The position numbers and the translations under genes are program-made. Below the pieces are notes generated by a model. The model ran no database searches. It worked only from the letters and a program-made list of their open reading frames with translations, and was not told the origin of the DNA. A stretch of 5,590 nucleotides of DNA from an uncultured Acidobacteriota bacterium (lineage in GTDB: Bacteria; Acidobacteriota; Terriglobia; Terriglobales; Acidobacteriaceae): assembly GCA_903832475.1 (NCBI GenBank), contig CAILBQ010000574.1, forward strand, positions 1 to 5,590, read 5' to 3'. Every line of letters begins with the position of its first letter. Within the stretch, counting starts at the first letter, position 1. This document shows positions 1-5,130 of the stretch, one piece after another.

Positions 1-2
1 CG

Positions 3-29
3 GACAAGGCCGTCGCCGACAAGCGCTGA
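3..29 (+). CDS. C-terminal tail of a gene starting upstream of the window (partial)
   Basis: Reading the third frame from the left edge gives DKAVADKR followed by a TGA stop at 27-29. The charged, alanine-containing tail is typical of a protein C-terminus, and the two hairpins just after it fit the end of a transcript. Only eight codons are visible, so neither the family nor even the coding status is certain, because a short open stretch at an edge can occur by chance. Confidence 0.4.
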   Translation, partial: DKAVADKR

Positions 30-32
30 CCG

Positions 33-80
33 CCGCATCGCTGCGGATCTTCGGACACGCCTTTAAGAGGCGTTGTCATT
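33..80 (+). terminator. Two consecutive small hairpins, possible terminator of the upstream gene
   Basis: The first stem is CCGCA (33-37) with TGCGG (42-46) around a TCGC loop. The second is ACGCCT (57-62) with AGGCGT (68-73) around TTAAG. Both are perfect and lie 3-45 bases after the stop at 27-29. No real T-run follows (TGTCATTCTG), so intrinsic termination would be weak. Its position at a gene end is the main support. Confidence 0.35.
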
Positions 81-128
81 CTGAAACAAAGTGAAGGATC
101 TGCGGTTGCTCTTATATCTGTCATCCTG
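73..128 (+). repeat. Dispersed intergenic repeat, copy 1 (full unit plus a degenerate half unit)
   Basis: Bases 73-109 read TTGTCATTCTG, a variable AAACAAAGTG, then AAGGATCTGCGGTTGC. They match the copy at 3379-3414 at both ends and differ in the middle. A degenerate second start, TGTCATCCTG, follows at 119-128. ATTCT (78-82) can pair with AGGAT (95-99) using one G-U pair. I recall similar repeats scattered between genes of Acidobacteriaceae, but this was not checked. Confidence 0.7.
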
Positions 129-224
129 CGTGCAGCCCGGGAACCTCTTTTTTATCCCTCATGGCCTTCTTTAACCGGCATGCATCTCACCTTCAGTGCG
201 GACATTCTTCCGTCCTCTCGGCAC

Positions 225-230
225 AGGTGA
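225..230 (+). promoter_or_regulatory. Ribosome binding site that fixes the start of the DUF2062 gene
   Basis: AGGTGA lies 8 bases before the ATG at 239. The in-frame ATG at 161 has only a pyrimidine-rich leader (CCTCTTTTTTATCCCTC) before it and no purine tract. The later start is therefore preferred. Confidence 0.6.
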
Positions 231-238
231 CCCTCCCG

Positions 239-742
239 ATGCTGGTACCCGCTCCCCTTCGCGAGTTCTTCCGCTGCAAGGTCCTTCGCCCGCTCTTGCG
301 TCAGCTCCGCGGCGGCGTCACCCCGCGCCGCATTGCATGGAGCCTCGCTCTGGGCATCGTCGTCGGCATCAACCCCTCGGTTGGCATTACCACCGTCCTG
401 GTAGTCCTCCTGGCATGGGCCTTCGGCCTCAACCAGGTCGCCTCCCAGGTCGGACTTCACGCGGCGGCGCCCATTCATCTGCTTCTCTTCATCCCCTTCA
501 TCCAACTGGGAGTCCATCTCTTCCACACGCGCCAGCTCCCCATGAACATGCGCCAGATCGAGCACCTGAGCCACCACCCTCTCCGCTTGTTCCGCGCAAT
601 CTGGCAGTGGGAGTGGCATGCCTTGATCGTATGGGGCGTCGTGGCAGCCATTGCCATGCCGCTGCTCGCCCTCTACATCCGGCGGGCTCTGGTTCTGCTT
701 CTTCGTCGTAACCGGATGCTGTTGCGCGCCTCATCCCGCTAG
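239..742 (+). CDS. DUF2062 family small integral membrane protein
   Basis: The product is 167 residues from the ATG at 239. A short basic N-terminus (residues 8-31, many Arg) leads into RIAWSLALGIVVGINPSVG (about 31-49). This is the typical DUF2062 opening: a helix rich in small residues, then a Gly/Asn-Pro turn. Hydrophobic stretches follow at about 50-64, 71-95 (with the family-like AAPIHLLLFIPF segment) and 128-155, so I expect three or four membrane segments. The C-terminus is again arginine-rich (RRNRMLLRASSR), which fits a cytoplasmic side. The biochemical role of DUF2062 is not established. Members are sometimes found as stand-alone proteins or fused to glycosyltransferases. An upstream ATG at 161 would add 26 residues that do not look like the family and lacks a ribosome binding site. 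No functional link to the downstream regulator is visible: 135 bases separate them. Confidence 0.8.
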   Translation: MLVPAPLREFFRCKVLRPLLRQLRGGVTPRRIAWSLALGIVVGINPSVGITTVLVVLLAWAFGLNQVASQVGLHAAAPIHLLLFIPFIQLGVHLFHTRQLPMNMRQIEHLSHHPLRLFRAIWQWEWHALIVWGVVAAIAMPLLALYIRRALVLLLRRNRMLLRASSR

Positions 743-815
743 CTGCCCTATGAGTCGCCAACAAGATCGCTTCCAGTCGGGATCAACGAGGAAGCGCAGC
801 GGTCTCGCGCTACGG

Positions 816-840
816 GATCTTGGAGCATTCCTGTAAGATC
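816..840. promoter_or_regulatory. Inverted repeat upstream of the arsR-type gene, candidate operator
   Basis: GATCTT (816-821) and AAGATC (835-840) form a perfect 6-bp dyad with a 13-base spacer, ending 37 bases before the GTG start at 878. A further AAGATC occurs at 763-768. ArsR-type repressors commonly bind dyads in their own promoter, so autoregulation is a reasonable guess. The arms are short and I see no convincing -10/-35 pair around them. Confidence 0.3.
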
Positions 841-877
841 AGGCATCCAACACAATGCAGGACAGTGGGGCTGAATC

Positions 878-1198
878 GTGGCAGTCAAGGTGGCAAAAGC
901 AAAAGAGAAGCATGAGAAACTGCCTGCGCTCCTGCCCTCTCAGCGCATGGCCATCCTCAAAGCACTCAGCGACCCGCGCCGCCTTGAAATCATCGAGCGC
1001 CTCAGCCAATGCCCGCGATGCACAGCCTGCTCTGACCTCCGCGAATGTCTCCCCATCAGCGCCGCCACCCTGTCGCACCATCTGAAGGAACTGGAAACCG
1101 CCGGTCTCATCTCCATCGAGCGGCAGGGCAAGTTCGCCAACCTGACTCTTCGCCGCGATGTGTGGCAGGCCTTCCTCGAAAGCCTGCAGCGCCTCTAA
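878..1198 (+). CDS. ArsR/SmtB-type winged-helix transcriptional regulator with a four-cysteine cluster
   Basis: The product is 106 residues from a GTG start. An in-frame TGA at 872-874 rules out any earlier start, and GTGGGG (865-870) is a modest ribosome binding site. Residues 1-20 are a lysine-rich tail. MAILKALSDPRRLEIIERL (24-42) is the ArsR first-helix signature, ISAATLSHHLKELETAGLI (60-78) is the helix-turn-helix with its recognition helix, and ISIERQGKFANLTL (78-91) is the beta-wing. Four cysteines (45, 48, 51, 57) sit where ArsR has its ELCVCDL metal motif, but spaced C-x2-C-x2-C-x5-C. That suggests thiol-based sensing of a metal or of redox/electrophile stress. Which of these applies is inference. 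ArsR proteins normally act as dimeric repressors released from DNA by their signal. The short-chain dehydrogenase 132 bases downstream on the same strand is the natural candidate target. Confidence 0.85.
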   Translation: MAVKVAKAKEKHEKLPALLPSQRMAILKALSDPRRLEIIERLSQCPRCTACSDLRECLPISAATLSHHLKELETAGLISIERQGKFANLTLRRDVWQAFLESLQRL

Positions 1199-1201
1199 GG
1201 T

Positions 1202-1245
1202 AGATTCCCCTTCATCGAATAAATTTCTCAGCAACCGATGAATCT
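1202..1245. promoter_or_regulatory. Nested inverted repeats between the regulator and the dehydrogenase, candidate operator or leader hairpin
   Basis: TTCATCG (1211-1217) pairs perfectly with CGATGAA (1236-1242) across 18 bases. An outer AGATTC (1202-1207) matches GAATCT (1240-1245). The outer and inner arms overlap by three bases, so they are partly alternative. The segment is AT-richer than the surrounding DNA. No T-run follows, so it is unlikely to be an intrinsic terminator. Its place 86-129 bases before the dehydrogenase start suits an operator or promoter region. Confidence 0.4.
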
Positions 1246-1317
1246 TCCACATTTCCGCTACATCAATTAGACGGTTATCGAAATGTCAAAGCGAGACAAG
1301 CAAAGTCAGTTCGATGC

Positions 1318-1325
1318 AAGGAGAG
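1318..1325 (+). promoter_or_regulatory. Strong ribosome binding site that fixes the dehydrogenase start
   Basis: AAGGAGAG includes a near-consensus AGGAG, 7 bases before the ATG at 1331. The in-frame ATG at 1283 has no comparable purine tract, so the 16 extra residues it would add are probably untranslated leader. Confidence 0.8.
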
Positions 1326-1330
1326 ACACA

Positions 1331-2083
1331 ATGAGCAAACTTCAAGGAAAAGTAGCACTCGTCACCGGCGCATCCAAAGGGATAGGCGCCTCTATCGCCA
1401 AGGAACTCGCAGCCAACGGCGCGGCAGTCGCCGTCAACTACTCGAGCAGCGCTGAGGGCGCTAACAAGGTCGTCGCCGAGATCAAGGCCGCTGGCGGAAA
1501 CGCCATCGCTGTGCAGGCCAACGTCGCCGATCCCGCCACGATTCCCGGCCTCATCGCCACCGTCGTCAAAGAGCTCGGCCCCATCGACGTCCTCGTCAAC
1601 AACGCCGGCGTCTACGAGTTCAGTCCACTCGAAGCAATCACCCCAGACCACTTCCACAAGCAGTTCAACCTCAACGTGTTGGGTCTGCTCCTCACCACCC
1701 AGGCAGCGGTCGCCAGCTTCGCCAAGACCGGCGGCAGCATCATCAACATCGGCTCCGTCGTCGGCCAGATGGCCGCTCCGCAAGGTTCCGTCTATAGCGC
1801 CACCAAGGGCGCCGTTGATTCCATCACCGTCTCCCTCTCCAAGGAACTGGGACCGCGCGGCATCCGCGTCAACTCGCTCAACCCTGGCCTGATTATCACC
1901 GAGGGCGCCCACAGCGCGGGCATCGTCGGCAGCGACTTTGAAACCAACGCAGTCGCCGGAACTCCACTTGGCCGTGCCGGTCAGCCCAAAGACGTGGCGA
2001 CTGTGGCAGCCTTCCTCGCCTCCGATGACGCGGCTTGGCTCACCGGCCAGACCATCTACGCCTCCGGTGGCTTCCGCATGTAA
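1331..2083 (+). CDS. Short-chain dehydrogenase/reductase (SDR, classical FabG-like), probably NADP(H)-dependent
   Basis: The product is 250 residues, the usual length of a classical SDR, and complete. It begins MSKLQGKVALVTG. The dinucleotide-binding TGASKGIG is at 12-19 and NNAG at 90-93. The catalytic residues are N115, S142, Y155 and K159 (Y-x3-K), and PG is at 185-186. The C-terminus WLTGQTIYASGGFRM is characteristic of the FabG / glucose-1-dehydrogenase branch. A basic residue inside the glycine motif (K16) and no acidic residue at the end of the second strand (VNYSSS) favour NADP(H). The substrate cannot be read from the sequence: an aldehyde, ketone or sugar is as likely as a 3-oxoacyl-ACP. 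No other fatty-acid genes are nearby, so a fabG symbol is not justified. The preceding ArsR-type gene suggests inducible expression, for example as a detoxifying reductase, which is inference. It ends just before a strong terminator. Confidence 0.92.
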   Translation: MSKLQGKVALVTGASKGIGASIAKELAANGAAVAVNYSSSAEGANKVVAEIKAAGGNAIAVQANVADPATIPGLIATVVKELGPIDVLVNNAGVYEFSPLEAITPDHFHKQFNLNVLGLLLTTQAAVASFAKTGGSIINIGSVVGQMAAPQGSVYSATKGAVDSITVSLSKELGPRGIRVNSLNPGLIITEGAHSAGIVGSDFETNAVAGTPLGRAGQPKDVATVAAFLASDDAAWLTGQTIYASGGFRM

Positions 2084-2103
2084 TTGAGAATCACCCCGAA
2101 ATC

Positions 2104-2141
2104 AAAACACCCACGCTCCTCAGAACGTGGGTGTCTCTGTT
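2104..2141. terminator. Bidirectional intrinsic terminator between convergent genes
   Basis: ACACCCACG (2107-2115) pairs perfectly over 9 bp with CGTGGGTGT (2126-2134). On the minus strand the stem is followed by TTTTGATTT, a good intrinsic terminator tail for ada, which ends at 2152. On the plus strand it is followed by CTCTGTTT, a weaker tail for the dehydrogenase that stops at 2083. Its place between two converging stop codons fits termination from both sides. Confidence 0.85.
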
Positions 2142-2151
2142 TGAGCCGAAA

Positions 2152-3270
2152 TCAGCCCCGCTCCGCCGCCAGCAGCGACCGCTTCCGCTCCACGCCCCAC
2201 CGATATCCCGTCAGCGATCCAGACACGCCCACCACCCGGTGGCACGGCACCAGCACCGACACGCGATTCGTTGCGCAAGCCCGCGCCACCGCCCGAGTCG
2301 AAGAGGGAATCCCCATCTCCGCCGCGAGTTGGCTGTACGTTCGCGTCTCTCCCGCAGGAATCTCCTGCAGAGCCTTCCACACCCGCAGTTGAAATGCAGT
2401 CCCGCGCAGATCAAGCGGCAAATTCACCGGCTGCGCCGAGCCGGCCAGGCCGTCCACAATTTTGCTCACTGTGCCGGTCAGCTCCGCATGGGCCACCAGC
2501 TCCGCCGCCGGAAACTCCTCCTTCAGCGAAGCCTCCGCCTCGGCGGCTGACTCCGCAATCGCCAGCCAGCAGATGCCGCGCTCCGTTGCGCCCACGATCA
2601 TCCAGCCAAGCTCCTGCGCGTCCGCCACCGCATACCGGATCGTCTCCCCGCGGCCGCCCTCTACAAACCTGCTTGGTGTCATGCCTAGAGTCGTCTGCTC
2701 ATACGCCCGGCTTGACGAGCTATAGCCCGCTTCGTAAATGGCTTCGGTCACGGTTTTCCCCTTCTGCAGCTGATTGCGTAACTCGATGGCCCTGAGGGAA
2801 CGCTGATACTGCGCCGGCGTCGCCCCCATAGCCTGTTTGAACACACGCTGCGCCGTGAACGGGCTCAGCTTGACGCGCCGCCCCAACTCGGCCAGCGTTA
2901 CCACGCGATCCACATTGGCCGCCAAGTGCGCACACATGCGCGCCACCGCCGACGGCGCTACCGGCAACTCCGGCTTGCACCGCTGACAGGCGCGGAACCC
3001 CTGCTCCTGCGCCTCTTCCGTCGACTTGAAAAACCGGGTGTTGGAGCGCAGCGGCGGCCGGCTCACACACCCCGGCCGGCAGAACACGCCGGTCGTGGTC
3101 ACCGCGTAGATAAACTTGGCTTCGCTGTCGCGCGCCACCAGCTGCTGCCAGGCCTGTTCTTCCCAGGCATCGCTTTGGGCCGGTTGGCTGCCTCGACTCG
3201 GGCTTTGATTCCTAAGAATGGACTTCATCGGCATGGCGGGCGGAATGAGGAAGATCTCTGTATTTATCAT
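2152..3270 (-). CDS. ada: Ada: bifunctional methylphosphotriester sensor / AraC-type activator and O6-methylguanine-DNA methyltransferase
   Basis: The product is 372 residues from the ATG at 3270. It has three modules. First is the zinc-bound methylphosphotriester domain (about 48-105) with C64, C68, C95 and C98, spaced C-x3-C-x26-C-x2-C exactly as C38/C42/C69/C72 of E. coli Ada, including the GVFCRPGC and FRACQRCKP motifs. Second is an AraC-type helix-turn-helix region (about 107-200, ending in GYSSSSRAYEQTTLGMTPSRF). Third is the C-terminal suicide methyltransferase with VPCHRVVG, active cysteine C343. Methyl transfer to the first N-terminal cysteine turns the E. coli protein into an activator of its own and other repair genes. 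All key residues are present, so the same function is expected. Compared with E. coli the N-terminus is about 26 residues longer. Later ATGs at 3234 and 3228 would match the family length better but lack a ribosome binding site. It appears to be transcribed alone and ends at the shared terminator. Confidence 0.95.
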   Translation of the reverse strand: MINTEIFLIPPAMPMKSILRNQSPSRGSQPAQSDAWEEQAWQQLVARDSEAKFIYAVTTTGVFCRPGCVSRPPLRSNTRFFKSTEEAQEQGFRACQRCKPELPVAPSAVARMCAHLAANVDRVVTLAELGRRVKLSPFTAQRVFKQAMGATPAQYQRSLRAIELRNQLQKGKTVTEAIYEAGYSSSSRAYEQTTLGMTPSRFVEGGRGETIRYAVADAQELGWMIVGATERGICWLAIAESAAEAEASLKEEFPAAELVAHAELTGTVSKIVDGLAGSAQPVNLPLDLRGTAFQLRVWKALQEIPAGETRTYSQLAAEMGIPSSTRAVARACATNRVSVLVPCHRVVGVSGSLTGYRWGVERKRSLLAAERG

Positions 3271-3276
3271 AGAGAT

Positions 3277-3325
3277 ATCCTGCGCTTGATTTCGGTCGCA
3301 AACACTCCGCATCTTGCGCCCAATT
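3277..3325 (-). promoter_or_regulatory. Pair of 15-bp direct repeats resembling Ada boxes, upstream of ada
   Basis: On the minus strand AATTGGGCGCAAGAT (3325-3311) is repeated 34 bases later as AATCAAGCGCAGGAT (3291-3277). They match at 11 of 15 positions and all four differences are transitions. The E. coli Ada box is AAT-N6-GCAA. Here the pattern is AAT-N5-GCA[AG], one base shorter. The proximal copy contains the ada ribosome binding site, so it would sit downstream of any promoter, which is unusual for an activator site. Confidence 0.4.
3278..3281 (-). promoter_or_regulatory. Ribosome binding site that supports the ada start at 3270
   Basis: AGGA on the minus strand lies 7 bases before the ATG at 3270. 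The in-frame ATG at 3312, a TTG at 3339 and the ATGs at 3234 and 3228 have weaker or no such sequence. Confidence 0.55.
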
Positions 3326-3342
3326 CCCGCGGCCCACAAGAA

Positions 3343-3438
3343 TTGTCATCCTGAGCAAGTTTGTTATCCAAACCGGATTTGTCATCCTGAGCGAAGCGAA
3401 GGATCTGCGGTTGCCCTTGCCTTTGCCTTTTGTTATCC
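3343..3438 (+). repeat. Tandem 18-bp repeat cluster containing copy 2 of the dispersed repeat
   Basis: Three units start exactly 18 bases apart, at 3343, 3361 and 3379: TTGTCATCCTGAGCAAGT, TTGTTATCCAAACCGGAT and TTGTCATCCTGAGCGAAG. The third continues as the full dispersed repeat to 3414 (GCGAAGGATCTGCGGTTGC). A pyrimidine-rich slippery run of TTGCC-like units and another TTGTTATCC at 3430-3438 follow. ATCCT (3384-3388) pairs with AGGAT (3400-3404). The full unit matches 73-109. It lies in the gatB-ada gap, outside any supported gene. Confidence 0.75.
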
Positions 3439-3481
3439 TTCCCAAGGGAATCCGATTCCAATTTTATTATCGCTTCAGCGC

Positions 3482-3587
3482 CCAACTTAGACATCCGCAC
3501 GGCGTCCGACACGGCTGGAGTCCCCGACCAGCGGGAGGTCCGCCGAAGGCGTCCGCCTGTACGGCAGGTACCTCGCACGGCAGTTGC
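3482..3587. other. GC-rich non-coding block after gatB with internal repeats and small hairpins
   Basis: This is part of the 317-base gap between gatB and ada. The gap otherwise holds the repeat cluster, an AT-rich stretch near 3445-3475 and the Ada-box-like pair. CGCACGGC occurs at 3496-3503 and 3574-3581, and GGCGTCCG at 3501-3508 and 3548-3555. Short stems are CCCG/CGGG (3523-3535), CGCC/GGCG (3541-3551) and CCTG/CAGG (3556-3568). No T-run follows on the minus strand, so it is not a clear gatB terminator. I see no gene in it. Confidence 0.4.
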
Positions 3588-5066
3588 CTATTCGTCCAGC
3601 TTCTTCACCACGAGCTCGTTCAGCAGCGCCGGGTTTGCCTGCCCCTTCGAAGCCCGCATCACCTGCCCCACAAAGAACGCGGCCACCGTCTTCTTGCCCC
3701 CGCGATACTGCGCCACCTGCGCCGGATTGGCTGCAATCACCTGGTCGATCATCGCTTCAATGGCGCTTGAATCCGTGATCTGCTGCGGCTTCTCGCGTTC
3801 GTAGACAGCAGGGAAGTCCTCGCTCTTTTCAAAGCAGACATCGAACAGCCCTTTCAGTTGCTTCGAGCTGATCTTCCCGTCCTCAATCAGATCCGCCGCC
3901 AGCACCAACCCAGGCAGCGTAATCGGAGACTGATCGAGCTCAATCCCCGCCGCCTTCAGCCGCCCGCCCAGCTCGCTCAACAGCAAATTCGCCAGGCGTC
4001 GCGGACTCTTCGCCGTCTTGGCCGCCGCCTCAAACCGGTCGGCAAACGACTGCTCGGCGGTGAGCGTCTGCGCATCCTGCTCGTTCAACTCGTACTCGGC
4101 AATCATCCGCTTGCGCCTCGCCTCGGGCAGCTCCGGCATGGTCGCCGCAATCTCCGCCTGCCACGCCGCGGAAACAATCAGCGGCGGCAAATCCGGCTCA
4201 GGAAAATAGCGATAATCATGCGCCTGTTCCTTCGAACGCATCGAATACGTCCTGCCCTCCGCCTGGTTCCAAAGCCGCGTCTCCTGGATCACGCGCCCGC
4301 CCGCCTCGACCACCTCAATCTGCCGCTCGATCTCGTACTCCAGCGCCGACCGGATGTAGCGGAAGCTGTTCACATTCTTCACTTCCACCTTGGTGCCAAA
4401 CTTCTCCGCGCCCACCGGCATCACGCTCACATTGGCGTCGCACCGCAAGGAACCTTCTTCCATGTTGCAGTCCGAGACCCGCGCATATAGCAGGATCTCC
4501 TTCAGCCGAGTCAGGTACTCGTACGCCTCGTCCGGCGTACGCAGATCGGGCTCGGAAACAATCTCCACCAGCGGCGTTCCGCAGCGATTCAAATCCACAT
4601 ACGTCCGCATCGCCGAATCCGGAAACCCATCATGAATGCTCTTGCCCGCGTCCTCTTCCATGTGCGCGCGCGTGATCCCGATCCGCTTCATCGTCCCGGC
4701 GGCTGTCGGCACATCGATCCAGCCATGCTCGGCAATGGGCTTGTCGAATTGCGAAATCTGATAGCCCTTCGGCGAGTCGGGATAGAAGTAGTTCTTGCGC
4801 GCAAAAATTGACCGCTCGCGAATGGTGCAGTTCAGCGCCAGCCCCGTCAGCGTGGCAAACTCCACCGCTCGCCGATTCAACACCGGCAGCGCCCCCGGCA
4901 ACCCCAGGCAGACCGGGCACACATTGGTATTCGGAGCCGAGCCAAAATGATTGGCACAGCCGCAAAAGGCCTTGGTCTCGGTAAGAAGCTGCACGTGCAC
5001 TTCAAGGCCGATAACCGGCTGATACTTGGCGAGGATGGCGGGTGAAAGTCCAACTGTAGCGCTCAT
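3588..5066 (-). CDS. gatB: Aspartyl/glutamyl-tRNA(Asn/Gln) amidotransferase subunit B
   Basis: The product is 492 residues, the normal GatB length. GatB is the tRNA-binding and kinase subunit of GatCAB, which converts Glu-tRNA(Gln) and/or Asp-tRNA(Asn) to the amidated forms in the cytoplasm. The start YQPVIGLEVHVQL (15-27) is diagnostic. C35, C37, C50 and C53 (FCGC and VCPVC) are the zinc-type cysteines. ARKNYFYPDSPKGYQISQFD and the GatB signature DLNRCGTPLVEIVSEPDLR follow, then EEGSLRCDANVS. The C-terminal third is the YqeY-like tail domain, ending GGKKTVAAFFVGQVMRASKG and then KKLDE. The ATG at 5066 is chosen because GGAG lies 6 bases before it. An ATG at 5177 would run into the upstream gene. 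gatA and gatC are not in the window, so the subunits seem to be encoded apart here. It lies 64 bases after the unrecognised minus-strand gene, possibly co-transcribed. Confidence 0.97.
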   Translation of the reverse strand: MSATVGLSPAILAKYQPVIGLEVHVQLLTETKAFCGCANHFGSAPNTNVCPVCLGLPGALPVLNRRAVEFATLTGLALNCTIRERSIFARKNYFYPDSPKGYQISQFDKPIAEHGWIDVPTAAGTMKRIGITRAHMEEDAGKSIHDGFPDSAMRTYVDLNRCGTPLVEIVSEPDLRTPDEAYEYLTRLKEILLYARVSDCNMEEGSLRCDANVSVMPVGAEKFGTKVEVKNVNSFRYIRSALEYEIERQIEVVEAGGRVIQETRLWNQAEGRTYSMRSKEQAHDYRYFPEPDLPPLIVSAAWQAEIAATMPELPEARRKRMIAEYELNEQDAQTLTAEQSFADRFEAAAKTAKSPRRLANLLLSELGGRLKAAGIELDQSPITLPGLVLAADLIEDGKISSKQLKGLFDVCFEKSEDFPAVYEREKPQQITDSSAIEAMIDQVIAANPAQVAQYRGGKKTVAAFFVGQVMRASKGQANPALLNELVVKKLDE

Positions 5067-5072
5067 GATTGA

Positions 5073-5076
5073 CTCC
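5073..5076 (-). promoter_or_regulatory. Ribosome binding site that fixes the gatB start
   Basis: GGAG on the minus strand is 6 bases before the ATG at 5066. In-frame ATGs at 5129 and 5177 have no equivalent, and the second lies inside the preceding reading frame. Confidence 0.65.
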
Positions 5077-5130
5077 GATTTTATCGCGGCGAGCCTCTTC
5101 GATGCCGCTCCTTGGCGCGGCGTCTTCATT

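Noticed and set aside
135..161. Intrinsic terminator at the T-run CTTTTTTAT (144-152)
   Set aside because: No stable hairpin directly precedes the T-run. CCCGGG is the only nearby palindrome and is too short.
152..619. 155-codon minus-strand frame opposite the DUF2062 gene
   Set aside because: Its highly charged, repetitive composition is that of an antisense reading. The plus strand gives a coherent membrane protein with a ribosome binding site.
855..1085. Plus-strand frame starting with an ATG at 855, ahead of the regulator
   Set aside because: It is out of frame with the ArsR domain and gives a Ser/Cys/Arg-rich sequence without family features. The GTG at 878 gives the full winged-helix protein.
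1286..1912. 208-codon minus-strand frame opposite the dehydrogenase
   Set aside because: It is an Asp/Gly/Ala-rich shadow of the SDR gene, which has every family motif intact on the plus strand.
2271..2795. Long plus-strand frames opposite ada (also 2035-2550 and 2926-3354)
   Set aside because: They are antisense shadows of a well-supported ada gene, rich in Pro/Arg/Ser as expected for reverse reading of GC-rich codons, with no recognisable domain.
3343..3438. Possible CRISPR array
   Set aside because: Units are only 18 bases long and directly adjacent, with no distinct spacers, the units are degenerate, and no cas genes are present.
3360..3445. Promoter for ada supplied by the repeats (TTGGAT and GACAAT-like hexamers on the minus strand)
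   Set aside because: The matches to consensus are weak and the spacer is 18 bases, with many equally poor alternatives nearby.
3267..3578. Open minus-strand frame of 103 codons crossing the gatB-ada gap
   Set aside because: It is the translation of the dispersed repeat and the GC-rich block (low-complexity QILRFAQDDK-type text). It starts inside repetitive DNA, lacks a family-like domain and overlaps the ada start.
3858..4490. 210-codon plus-strand frame opposite gatB
   Set aside because: It is an Arg/Leu/Pro-rich antisense shadow of gatB, with no start signal or domain.
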